Notes under the pieces: generated by a model
Seen by the model: only the letters and a program-made list of their open reading frames with translations
Database searches by the model: none
What the model was told of the DNA's origin: nothing
Made by a program: the position numbers and the translations under genes
Assembly: GCA_005878095.1 (NCBI GenBank)
Contig: VBNH01000043.1
Span: forward strand, 1-64,000
Reading direction: 5' to 3'
DNA length: 64,000 nt
From: Gammaproteobacteria bacterium
GTDB lineage: Bacteria; Pseudomonadota; Gammaproteobacteria; Steroidobacterales; Steroidobacteraceae
Shown: one piece after another, positions 1 to 10,385 of the stretch
How the letters are laid out: each line of letters opens with the position of its first letter
Position numbering within the stretch: the first letter of the stretch is position 1

Positions 1-2064
1 GACCGCTTCAATGCAATCGCCGATGTCATCCCGGCACCTGCGCAGGCACAGCCCGGTCGCGGCGTTTTTGCGCTCCGCACCGGAACAAGGGTGTCAATCC
101 CCCGAGATCCTCAGGCTGCGCAGATTGGGCGCTATTTCGCTGCTCTGCTGTTGCAGACCCGCGGAACTGCGCTCGACGTGGTGGAACGCACGGGCGCGAA
201 CCTGCCCGCGGGTGCGATCGTCTTCGCACTCGTTTCCCGCCGTGCGGAGCCGGACGCGGAAGACGTGAGATCAAGTGCGGAGGGCTACAGAATCGACGTG
301 TCAGCGCGGCGAGTCGTCGTGTCAGCAGGCGATCGGCGTGGCCTGTTCTACGGCGCTGTCACCCTGTGGCAGCTGTGCACCGCGAGTGCGCCCGTGCACG
401 GCACCATCAGGCTGCCCGCGCTGCGCATCGTCGATGCGCCGCGCTTCCGCTGGCGGGGCCTGATGCTGGACTCGGCACGGCATTTTCAGTCACCCGCATT
501 CATCATGCGTTATATCGACTGGATGGCGCTGCACAAGCTCAACGTGCTGGGCTGGCATCTGACCGATGATCAGGGCTGGCGGCTCGAGATCAGGAAGTAT
601 CCACGCCTCACCAGCGTCGGCGCCTGGCGGGTGCCCGCCGGCCGGGCGGCGGCGCGTGACATCGATCCGGCCACGGGACGGCCACGCCTGTACGGCGGCT
701 TCTACACCCAGGAGGACGTGCGCCGCATCGTCGCGCACGCCGCGGCGCGCAATGTCACCATCGTGCCGGAAATCGACATGCCCGGACATGCGACCGCGGC
801 CATCGTCGCCTATCCGCAGCTCGGCGTGACCGGCGATCCGCCGCAGGCGGTGCCGGCCGACTGGGGCATCTACGCGAATCTCTTCAACGTGGAGGAGCCC
901 ACGTTTGACTTCCTCGAGGACGTGCTGGCGGAGCTCATGGAGCTGTTCCCCGGAGAGTATGTCCACGTGGGGGGCGATGAGGCGGTGAAGGATCAATGGC
1001 AGTCATCGGCGCGCGTGCAGGAGCGCATGCGCGAGCTCGGCGTGGCGAATGAAGAGGCGCTGCAGGGATACTTCACGCGCCGCCTGGGCGAGTACCTGCG
1101 CGCGCACGGACGGCGGCTCGTGGGCTGGGACGAGATTCTCGCAGGCGGCGTGCCCGCGGACGCGACAGTCATGTCGTGGCGCGGGGTACAGGGCGCGATC
1201 GCCGCTGCTGCTGCCGGACACGATGCGGTGTTGTCCCCGGACCCGACGCTCTATCTCGACAGCCGCCAGGGCGGCTCGCCCAGTGAGCCGCCCGGCCGCG
1301 GCACCATCGAGACGCTCGCCGACGTGTATCACTTGGACCCGCTGCCCGGACCGCTGGCAACGGACCAGCGCCACGTGCTCGGACTGCAGGCGAACCTGTG
1401 GACCGAGCACGTACGCACCGAGGAGCGAGCGGCGTACATGACCTGGCCGCGAGCCGCGGCGCTCGCCGAGGTCGGCTGGTCGCCCGCGGCGCGGCTCGAC
1501 TGGGCGGATTTCCTCAAGCGGCTGCCCGCCGAGTTCGAGCGCTACCGCGCACTCGGCATTCACTATTCGGATGACGCGCTGGCGCCCGCGCGCAGCGTGG
1601 GACCGTACGAGCGCCACATGAGCCAGGATCTGAAGACCTGCACCGACAAGCTGGTCCTGTCGCTCGAGGATGACGCGCCCATCGAAGGCGCACGCGCCGT
1701 CTTCCTCATCGACATCATGAATCCCTGCTGGATTCTGCCGGCTGCCGATCTGTCACGCGTGTCGCGGCTGACCGCCGCCGTGGGGCAGGTGCCCTTCAAC
1801 TTCCAGATCGGCAAGGACATCGAAGCGATCAGGCTTAACCCGCCGCACACGCCTGCCGGAGAGCTCGAGGTGCGTCTGGATGGTTGTGAAGGCGAGCCAA
1901 TTGCGGTGCTGCCGCTGGCACCGGCAGCCGACAACGACGCGGTGACGGTGCTGCCGGCGGTGCCCCTGTCGGGTGCGCCCGGGCCGCACGAGCTGTGTTT
2001 CAGGTTCACCCAGCGCACGCTCGATCCGCTGTGGGCGATCGACTGGGCGCAGCTCGCGCCATGA
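1..2064 (+). CDS. Beta-N-acetylhexosaminidase (GH20), 5' truncated by window edge
   Basis: Frame is open to base 1 (DRFNAIADVIPAPAQAQPGRGVFALRTGTRVSIP...), so the GTG at 91 is probably not the true start. GH20 motifs: FRWRGLMLDSARHF, WHLTDDQGWRLEI, PEIDMPGHATA, HVGGDEAVKDQW. Confidence 0.93.
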   Translation, partial: DRFNAIADVIPAPAQAQPGRGVFALRTGTRVSIPRDPQAAQIGRYFAALLLQTRGTALDVVERTGANLPAGAIVFALVSRRAEPDAEDVRSSAEGYRIDVSARRVVVSAGDRRGLFYGAVTLWQLCTASAPVHGTIRLPALRIVDAPRFRWRGLMLDSARHFQSPAFIMRYIDWMALHKLNVLGWHLTDDQGWRLEIRKYPRLTSVGAWRVPAGRAAARDIDPATGRPRLYGGFYTQEDVRRIVAHAAARNVTIVPEIDMPGHATAAIVAYPQLGVTGDPPQAVPADWGIYANLFNVEEPTFDFLEDVLAELMELFPGEYVHVGGDEAVKDQWQSSARVQERMRELGVANEEALQGYFTRRLGEYLRAHGRRLVGWDEILAGGVPADATVMSWRGVQGAIAAAAAGHDAVLSPDPTLYLDSRQGGSPSEPPGRGTIETLADVYHLDPLPGPLATDQRHVLGLQANLWTEHVRTEERAAYMTWPRAAALAEVGWSPAARLDWADFLKRLPAEFERYRALGIHYSDDALAPARSVGPYERHMSQDLKTCTDKLVLSLEDDAPIEGARAVFLIDIMNPCWILPAADLSRVSRLTAAVGQVPFNFQIGKDIEAIRLNPPHTPAGELEVRLDGCEGEPIAVLPLAPAADNDAVTVLPAVPLSGAPGPHELCFRFTQRTLDPLWAIDWAQLAP

Positions 2065-2873
2065 CGCCCGTGCGCACCGTGAGGCTGCTCGCGCCGCTCG
2101 CCGGCTGGAGCACGCCCCTTGAGGAAGCACCCGATGAGGTGTTCGCCAGAGGCTTGCTCGGCGACGGACTGGCCATCGATCCGACCTCGGCCACGCTCTG
2201 CGCCCCCTGCGAGGGGGAGCTGATCGTGATCGCCGCCGCGCGACACGCCGTGACGCTCCGCACTCCGCAGGGGTGCGAGGTGCTGCTGCATGTCGGCATC
2301 GATAGCGTGGAACTCGGGGGGCAGGGTTTCGAGCTGCACGCGCAGCAGGGCGCCCGGGTAAGAGCAGGCGAGCCGCTCCTCAGCTTCGATCTGGATCTCC
2401 TCGCGCGGCGCGCCAAGAGCGTCCTCACCCCGGTGATCGTGAGCGCCGACGGCGGCTTTCGGATTGTGCGCCGGAGCTCGGGCTGCGAGCTCGCGGTCGG
2501 GGACTTCCTGATCGAAATCGCCGCGGATGTCACTACCGCCGCGGCGCCCGACGCTGCAGCCGCATCGGCAATATTGGCCGCCGCGTCCGCGCCGGCTGCG
2601 CCAGGCGACGCGACAATCGTGCGCCGCCTCAGGGTCGGCTTTGAGCACGGCATTTACACGCGGCCGGCGGCGCTGCTTGCAGGCTCGGTGAGGAGTCTCG
2701 CCGCGGACGTGCGCATCGCGGCGCACGGACGCGAGGCCAATGCACGCAGCATCGTGGCGCTGATGGCGCTCGGCGTCGAGCGCGGGGAGGAGATCGAGAT
2801 CCGTGCCACCGGGCCGGACGCCACGGTCGCCGTGCAGGCGCTGGCGGCGGTGCTGTCGGGGACGCTGTCGTGA
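2061..2873 (+). CDS. PTS EIIA(Glc-type)-HPr fusion protein with altered HPr active site
   Basis: EIIA motif VLLHVGIDSVELGGQGFELHAQQG; C-terminal HPr-like domain GIYTRPAALLAGSV...NARSIVALMALGVERGEEIEI. ATGA overlap with the upstream CDS. Confidence 0.88.
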   Translation: MTPVRTVRLLAPLAGWSTPLEEAPDEVFARGLLGDGLAIDPTSATLCAPCEGELIVIAAARHAVTLRTPQGCEVLLHVGIDSVELGGQGFELHAQQGARVRAGEPLLSFDLDLLARRAKSVLTPVIVSADGGFRIVRRSSGCELAVGDFLIEIAADVTTAAAPDAAAASAILAAASAPAAPGDATIVRRLRVGFEHGIYTRPAALLAGSVRSLAADVRIAAHGREANARSIVALMALGVERGEEIEIRATGPDATVAVQALAAVLSGTLS

Positions 2874-4633
2874 AGGCGCCGCTCGCCAGCCTGCAGAAGG
2901 TGGGCGGCGCCCTGATGCTGCCCATCGCGGTGCTGCCGATCGCGGGCCTGCTGCTGCGTGTGGGGCAGCCCGACCTGCTCGACTCGGCCTCCGTGGCCGC
3001 GGCGGGCGAGGCCATCTTCTCGAACCTCGGGCTGTTGTTCGCGATCGGCGTCGCGGTGGGACTCGCGCGCGAGAATCACGGCGCGGCGGGGCTCGCGAGC
3101 GTGGTCGCCTATCTGGTGGCGACCAAGGGGGCGGAGGTTCTGATCGCGGTGCCGGCGGCGGCGGTGGCCGATGTCAGCGGCCGCGCGCGCGAGCTGGCGG
3201 TCGCGGCGTACAAGGCGCACGAGCTCGCCAAGCTCAGTGTGCCGGCGGGCATCCTCTCGGGTCTGACCGCCGGAGCGCTCTACAACCGCTTCTACAACAT
3301 CAGTCTGCCGAGTTACCTCGCCTTCTTCGGCGGGCGGCGCTTCGTGCCGATTGCGAGTGGCTTCGCGGGACTGCTGCTGGCGGGCGCGTTCGGCACCCAG
3401 TGGCAGCACCTCGAGCAGGGCATGGATGTGCTCAGTCGCTCGGTGCTGCACGCCGGGGCGCTCGGCCTGTTCGCCTACGGCGTGCTCAACCGCGTGCTGA
3501 TCGTGACGGGGCTCCATCACATCATCAACAACATAGCCTGGTTCCTGCTCGGCGATTACCACGGCGTCACCGGCGATCTCAAGCGCTTCTTCGCCGGCGA
3601 TCCGCGCGCCGGCGCGTTCATGTCGGGCTTCTTTCCGGTGATGATGTTTGGACTGCCGGCCGCCTGTCTCGCCATGTATCACAGCGCGCCCCGCGAGCGG
3701 CGCCGCGCGGTAGGCGGACTGCTCGCTTCCATCGCGCTGACCTCGATCCTCACCGGCGTCACCGAGCCGATCGAGTTCACCTTCATCTTCCTGGCGCCGG
3801 TGCTGTACGCGGTGCACGCGCTGCTCACCGGAGTCGCCTTCATCATCATGAACGCCCTCGGGGTGCGGCTCGGTTTCGGCTTCTCCGCGGGCCTGTTCGA
3901 CTACGTGCTGAACTTCAGCCGCGCCACGCGGCCGTTGTGGCTGCTGCCGGTGGGCGCGCTGTATTTCGCGCTGTACTACGGACTGTTCCGCCTGGTCATC
4001 GTCAGGTTCGATCTGAAGACCCCGGGGCGCGACGCCCTCGAGAGCGGCGCGGCGCCGCCGCCGGCGGCCGAGCGCGCGCGCGCCTGGATCGGCGCGCTCG
4101 GCGGCGCCGCCAACCTCGTGTCGGTGGACGCGTGCACCACGCGCCTGCGGCTGTTGGTCGCGAATCAGGCGGCGGTCGATGAAGGTGCGCTGAAGCGACT
4201 CGGCGTCCGCGGGCTCGTGCGCCCGTCGGCCAACGCGCTGCAGGTGGTGGTCGGTGCCGTCGCCGATCAGATCGCCGGTGAGATCCGCAGCGCGCTGCAC
4301 GCTTCGGCGAGCTCTGCCGCAGTGCCCGCCGTCACCGCCGTTGCGCCGGGCACGCCGGCGCGGGCCGCGCCGGCAGCGGAGACGCCCGCGCTAGCGGCCC
4401 CGGATGCGGGGGCGCTCCTGGCCGCGCTCGGCGGCCGCGCCAACGTGCGCGCGGTGGAGGCCGCGGCGAGTCGGCTGCGCGTGAGCGTGGGCGATGCCGC
4501 GCTCGTCGACCGCGCCGCCATTCGTGGCCTCGGGCTGCGCGGCGTGGCGACACCGGTCGCGGGCTGCGTGCACGTGATCGTGGGTCCCGCCGCGGAGGCA
4601 GCGTGTGCGGGGCTGAAGAGGCTGCTGGGGTAG
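2870..4633 (+). CDS. PTS GlcNAc/glucose-type EIICBB permease
   Basis: EIIC motifs (LMLPIAVLPIAGLLLRVGQ, GVTEPIEFTFIFLAPVLY). First EIIB DACTTRLRL has Cys; second EIIB-like VEAAASRLRVSV lacks it. GTGA overlap with the EIIA-HPr gene. Confidence 0.9.
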   Translation: MKAPLASLQKVGGALMLPIAVLPIAGLLLRVGQPDLLDSASVAAAGEAIFSNLGLLFAIGVAVGLARENHGAAGLASVVAYLVATKGAEVLIAVPAAAVADVSGRARELAVAAYKAHELAKLSVPAGILSGLTAGALYNRFYNISLPSYLAFFGGRRFVPIASGFAGLLLAGAFGTQWQHLEQGMDVLSRSVLHAGALGLFAYGVLNRVLIVTGLHHIINNIAWFLLGDYHGVTGDLKRFFAGDPRAGAFMSGFFPVMMFGLPAACLAMYHSAPRERRRAVGGLLASIALTSILTGVTEPIEFTFIFLAPVLYAVHALLTGVAFIIMNALGVRLGFGFSAGLFDYVLNFSRATRPLWLLPVGALYFALYYGLFRLVIVRFDLKTPGRDALESGAAPPPAAERARAWIGALGGAANLVSVDACTTRLRLLVANQAAVDEGALKRLGVRGLVRPSANALQVVVGAVADQIAGEIRSALHASASSAAVPAVTAVAPGTPARAAPAAETPALAAPDAGALLAALGGRANVRAVEAAASRLRVSVGDAALVDRAAIRGLGLRGVATPVAGCVHVIVGPAAEAACAGLKRLLG

Positions 4634-4809
4634 GGGGCGTATGGCTGGTGGGTCGTATACCTATGGCGCGAACGTTCAAGCCCCCTGCTGCACACGGCCG
4701 GATGTTCTTTGCGCCGGTTTCCGCGTACCCTACCAAAGGATAATAAAAACGTGTCGGGAGCGAACTTCAAGTCGCGGTGGCACACCTAACTATAACGAGG
4801 GATTGGAAG

Positions 4810-5025
4810 ATGCTCATTCTCACACGCCGGGTTGGCGAGACCGTCATGATCGGCGACGACGTGACCATTACGGTTCTGGGGGTCAAGGGGAATCAGGTAC
4901 GGGTCGGCATCAACGCGCCCAAGAGCGTTGCCGTGCACCGGGAAGAGATCTACGAGCGCATCAAGCGCGAGCAGCAGTCGGACCTCTCGGACAAGCCCAA
5001 GGCCGCCGAGTACGTGCCGGTCTGA
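4810..5025 (+). CDS. csrA: Carbon storage regulator CsrA
   Basis: [51 protein letters not shown]; start moved to internal ATG 4810. Confidence 0.97.
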   Translation: MLILTRRVGETVMIGDDVTITVLGVKGNQVRVGINAPKSVAVHREEIYERIKREQQSDLSDKPKAAEYVPV

Positions 5026-5127
5026 ATCGCCGCGAAGGATATGTAAACCGCATCCTTGAGCGGCGCGCACCGGGTGCCGAGTCAGCGCTCGAGGCGCCCT
5101 GGCGGCAGCGGCGCGCCTGAGCCTGTG

Positions 5128-6666
5128 TCAGCGGAAGCTCGGTAGCAGGGGGGCGACGAGTGCCTGCACCTCGGAGCGGCGCACGGTGGCGGCGGCGTCG
5201 GCGACGTCGGGCGCGAGCAGCCGGTCGGTCTGCGCGAACGGCACCTTGAGGCGCAGGGCGCTGTGGGCGTCCTGCAGACGCCGGGAGGTCTTCAGCGGCG
5301 CCCGCAGGTCCACGCCCTGGCAGGCGGCGAGAAACTCGAGCGCGACGATGTTGAGGGCGTTGCCCGCCATGGCGAGGAGGCGCCGCGCGCCGTGCGTCGC
5401 CATGCTCACGTGGTCCTCCTGGTTCGCGGAGGTGGGGATGCTGTCGACACTCGCCGGATGGCACAGCATGCGGTTCTCGGCGACCAGCGCGGCGGCGGTG
5501 ACCTGCGCCAGCATGAAGCCGGAGTTCACGCCGCTGTCGGGGGCGAGGAATGCCGGCAGCCCGCTCATGTTCGGGTCGACGAGCAGCGCCAGGCGCCGTT
5601 CGGCGATCGAGCCCACCTCCGCGCAGGCAAGCGCGAGGATGTCGGCCGCGAACGCTACCGGCTCGGCATGGAAATTCCCGCCCGACAGCACCTCGCCCGT
5701 GTCTGGAAAGATCAGCGGATTGTCGGTGACGGCGTTGGCCTCGATGGTGAGCGTCGCCGCCTGCTGCGTGATCAGGTCGAGGCACGCGCCCATCACCTGC
5801 GGCTGACAGCGCAGCGAGTACGGATCCTGCACCCGCGTGCAGGTGCGGTGCGATTCGCGGATCTCGCTCCCCGAGAGCAGCTCGCGATACACCTGCGCGA
5901 CGCGCGCCTGACCGTCGTGGCCGCGCAGGTGGTGGATGCGCGGATCGAAGGGCGCATCGCTCCCCTGCAGCGCATCGAGCGACAGCGCGCCGCTCACCAC
6001 CGCGCCGGCGAACACCGTTTCGATCTCGAACAGCCCGGCGAGCGCCAGCGCGGTCGACACCTGGGTGCCGTTGAGCAGCGCCAATCCCTCCTTGGGCCCG
6101 AGCGCGAGCGGCGCCAGCGCCTCCTGCGCCAGAGCTTCGGCCGCCGGCAACACCTCGCCGTGGCGGCGGATCTCGCCCAGACCCAGCACCGCCAGCGACA
6201 GGTGCGCCAGCGGCGCGAGATCTCCCGAGGCTCCAACCGATCCCTGCGCCGGCACGCAGGGCATGAGGCCCGCGTTGATGAGCCGCTCGAGAAAGCGCGC
6301 CAGCTCCGGGCTCACCCCGGAGAAGCCCTGCAACAGGCTCGCCAGCTTCAGCACCAGCGTGAGGCGCACGACCGCATCATCGAGCAGCGGCCCGACGCCG
6401 CAGCTGTGCGACAGGATGATGTTCCGCTGCAGCAACGTGCGCTGCGCGGGGGCAATGCGCGTGTTCGCGAGCAGGCCGAAGCCGGTGTTGATGCCGTAAG
6501 CGGGCGCATCGGCCGCGGCCAGCCGCGCAGTGACGACGTGGGCATCGCGCACCGCGCCGAGCGCCGCCGGGTCGATCTGCACGCTGACCGGGCCCTGGTA
6601 CACGCGTCGCAGGTCGGCGAGCCGCAGCGGCCGGGTACCAAGCTTCACAGAATCGGGTTCGGCCAT
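5128..6666 (-). CDS. hutH: Histidine ammonia-lyase
   Basis: MIO motif GSVGASGDLAPLAHLSL; YGINTGFG; 512 aa; last gene of a hutU-hutI-hutH cluster. Confidence 0.97.
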   Translation of the reverse strand: MAEPDSVKLGTRPLRLADLRRVYQGPVSVQIDPAALGAVRDAHVVTARLAAADAPAYGINTGFGLLANTRIAPAQRTLLQRNIILSHSCGVGPLLDDAVVRLTLVLKLASLLQGFSGVSPELARFLERLINAGLMPCVPAQGSVGASGDLAPLAHLSLAVLGLGEIRRHGEVLPAAEALAQEALAPLALGPKEGLALLNGTQVSTALALAGLFEIETVFAGAVVSGALSLDALQGSDAPFDPRIHHLRGHDGQARVAQVYRELLSGSEIRESHRTCTRVQDPYSLRCQPQVMGACLDLITQQAATLTIEANAVTDNPLIFPDTGEVLSGGNFHAEPVAFAADILALACAEVGSIAERRLALLVDPNMSGLPAFLAPDSGVNSGFMLAQVTAAALVAENRMLCHPASVDSIPTSANQEDHVSMATHGARRLLAMAGNALNIVALEFLAACQGVDLRAPLKTSRRLQDAHSALRLKVPFAQTDRLLAPDVADAAATVRRSEVQALVAPLLPSFR

Positions 6667-7868
6667 CGCAGGACCTCTGCCGCGCGCACCACGGTCCGGC
6701 GCGGGTTAAAGCCAATCCAGTAACCGAGCTCCTCGATGGAGCGCAGGTTCCACACCACGAAGTCGGCTACCTGGCCGGCGGCGAGCGCGCCGCGCTCGCC
6801 CTCGAGCCCGAGCGCGCGCGCCGCATGGCGCGTGACGCCCTGCAGCGCTTCATCCGCCGTCAGGCCAAACAGCCGCGTCGCCATGCTCATCGCGGTGAGG
6901 AGCGACGCGCCGGGGGCGGAGCCGGGATTGCAGTCGCTCGCGATGGCAAGCATCGCGTGGTGCGCGCGCAGCGCAGCGACGGGCGGCTGGCGCTCACCGC
7001 CGAGGCAGTAGAACGCCACCGGTAGCAGCACCGCCACGGTGCCGGCGCTTGCGAGCGCCGCCGCCTCCGCCTCGCCCGCGTACTCCAGATGATCGCACGA
7101 CAGCGCGCCCTGGCGGGCCGCCATGAGCGTGCCGCCGAGGTTGCCGAGCTGCTCGGCGTGCATCTTGACCGGGAGCCCGAGCGCGCGCGCCGCCGCGAAC
7201 AGCCGCTCGGCCTGCGCGACGCTGAAGGCGATGTTCTCGCAGAATATGTCCACGGCATCGACCAGACCCTGTGCGCACAGTTGCGGCAGCCACTCGCGCG
7301 CGATGGCCTCGATGTACTCATCGGCGCGGTCGCGGTATTCCGGCGGCACCGTATGGGCGGCGAGGAGCGTCGTGCGCACCGTGACCGGAAACGCCCTTCC
7401 CAAGTGGCGCGCGACGCGCAGCATCTTCGCTTCATCCGCCAGCGTCAGGCCGTAGCCGGATTTGATCTCCACCGTGGTGACGCCCTCGGCGAGCAGCGCC
7501 GCCAGCCTTGGCGCGCTCTCATCGAACAGCTGTTCCTCGCTCGCCGCACGCACCGCACGCACGGTGGCGAGGATGCCGCCGCCGGCGCGCGCGATCTCCT
7601 CGTACGAGCGCCCGCGCAGCCGCTCGGCGTACTCGTTGGCGCGCGTGCCGGCGAACACCAGGTGCGTATGACAGTCGATCAGCCCGGGTGTGACCCAGGC
7701 GCCCGCCAGATCATGTACCTCATCCGCCGCCGCCGGCAGCGCCGCTTCCTCCCCCACCCACTCGATGCGCCCGGCGCGGGTCGTGAGCGCACCGCGCGCG
7801 ATGACGCGCGCCGCGGCGTCGCAGGTCGCGAGCTGCGCGTTGCGCCACAGCTTGAGCGGTTCGGACAT
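6645..7868 (-). CDS. hutI: Imidazolonepropionase
   Basis: MSEPLKLWRNAQLAT...WVTPGLIDCHTHLVFAGTRANEYAERL; HxH metal motif; overlaps hutH start by 22 bp. Confidence 0.96.
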   Translation of the reverse strand: MSEPLKLWRNAQLATCDAAARVIARGALTTRAGRIEWVGEEAALPAAADEVHDLAGAWVTPGLIDCHTHLVFAGTRANEYAERLRGRSYEEIARAGGGILATVRAVRAASEEQLFDESAPRLAALLAEGVTTVEIKSGYGLTLADEAKMLRVARHLGRAFPVTVRTTLLAAHTVPPEYRDRADEYIEAIAREWLPQLCAQGLVDAVDIFCENIAFSVAQAERLFAAARALGLPVKMHAEQLGNLGGTLMAARQGALSCDHLEYAGEAEAAALASAGTVAVLLPVAFYCLGGERQPPVAALRAHHAMLAIASDCNPGSAPGASLLTAMSMATRLFGLTADEALQGVTRHAARALGLEGERGALAAGQVADFVVWNLRSIEELGYWIGFNPRRTVVRAAEVLRWPNPIL

Positions 7869-7881
7869 GCGCTCTTGCCGC

Positions 7882-9549
<1,668 letters not shown>

Positions 9550-9830
9550 GGTGTTACCTCGGCTGGCCTTGGCGGCCAGACGTAGCGGGAACCAGTGATG
9601 ATAAAGGTCGGCGACCGGCACCGGCAGGACCACTTGTTCGATACAGCTCCGGGTCGAGGCGCGCAGCTGGACCGTGGCCACCCGAGCGGGCCGCCGGCTC
9701 GCTGTTCCCTGGCCTTGATTTCCGGTAGAATGCCGGGTCCCCGTGGGCTGCATGCCGCGCGGGGGACGGGTGGCTGGTGTCGCGCGGGCGAAAGTTCGAC
9801 GCGTGGCGCCCCCGAAAGAGGTGTGATCGG

Positions 9831-9852
9831 AAAGCCCCCCGTGGGGCTTTTT
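9831..9852 (+). terminator. Intrinsic terminator/attenuator hairpin 1 in rimP leader
   Basis: AAAGCCCC-CCGT-GGGGCTTTTT. Confidence 0.75.
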
Positions 9853-9861
9853 GCTTTTTGT

Positions 9862-9885
9862 GGGCCTTGGGGCCCATTTTTATTT
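9862..9885 (+). terminator. Intrinsic terminator/attenuator hairpin 2 in rimP leader
   Basis: GGGCC-TTGG-GGCCC followed by ATTTTTATTT. Confidence 0.65.
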
Positions 9886-9917
9886 GGCGCGCGGGCCTGC
9901 GGGTACCGCAAGAGGCG

Positions 9918-10370
9918 GTGACGGTGATTTTGCGCGAGCGGTTGAGCGCACTGATCGAGCCCCTGCTGGGGCGGCTGGGGTTCGAGCTGGTGGAGCTCGA
10001 GTACGCTTCCGGTCACGCGCGCGCGCTGCTGCGCCTCTACATCGATCGGGAAGCGGGCGTGGGCCTTGAGGACTGTGAGCGGGTGAGCCGCGAGGTCGCC
10101 TCGCTCCTCGATGTCGAGGACCCGATCCCGTGCGCCTACACCCTGGAGGTGTCGTCGCCGGGTTTTGACCGGCTGCTGCGCACCCAGGCGCACTTCGGGC
10201 GCTTCGTCGGCTCGCGGGTGTTCGTGGAGTTGCGCGAGCCGCGCGCCGGGCGCCGGCGCTACACCGGCAAGCTCCTGACGGTCGATGACACCGGCATCGC
10301 GCTCGAGGTCGACCGTGAGCGTGTGGCGGTGGCGTTCGCGGAGATCGGCAAGGCTAGGCTGGCGTCTTAA
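9918..10370 (+). CDS. rimP: Ribosome maturation factor RimP
   Basis: LRERLSALIEPLLGRLGFELVELEY...PGFDRLLRTQAHFGRFVG; start GTG at 9918 or 9924 rather than 9777. Confidence 0.93.
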   Translation: MTVILRERLSALIEPLLGRLGFELVELEYASGHARALLRLYIDREAGVGLEDCERVSREVASLLDVEDPIPCAYTLEVSSPGFDRLLRTQAHFGRFVGSRVFVELREPRAGRRRYTGKLLTVDDTGIALEVDRERVAVAFAEIGKARLAS

Positions 10371-10385
10371 GAGGTACGCGGGACA

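Noticed and set aside
9720-9830. tRNA gene upstream of rimP (AAAGTTCGACGC resembles a T-arm)
   Set aside because: No acceptor stem, anticodon arm or CCA-end pairing could be built; better explained as leader RNA.
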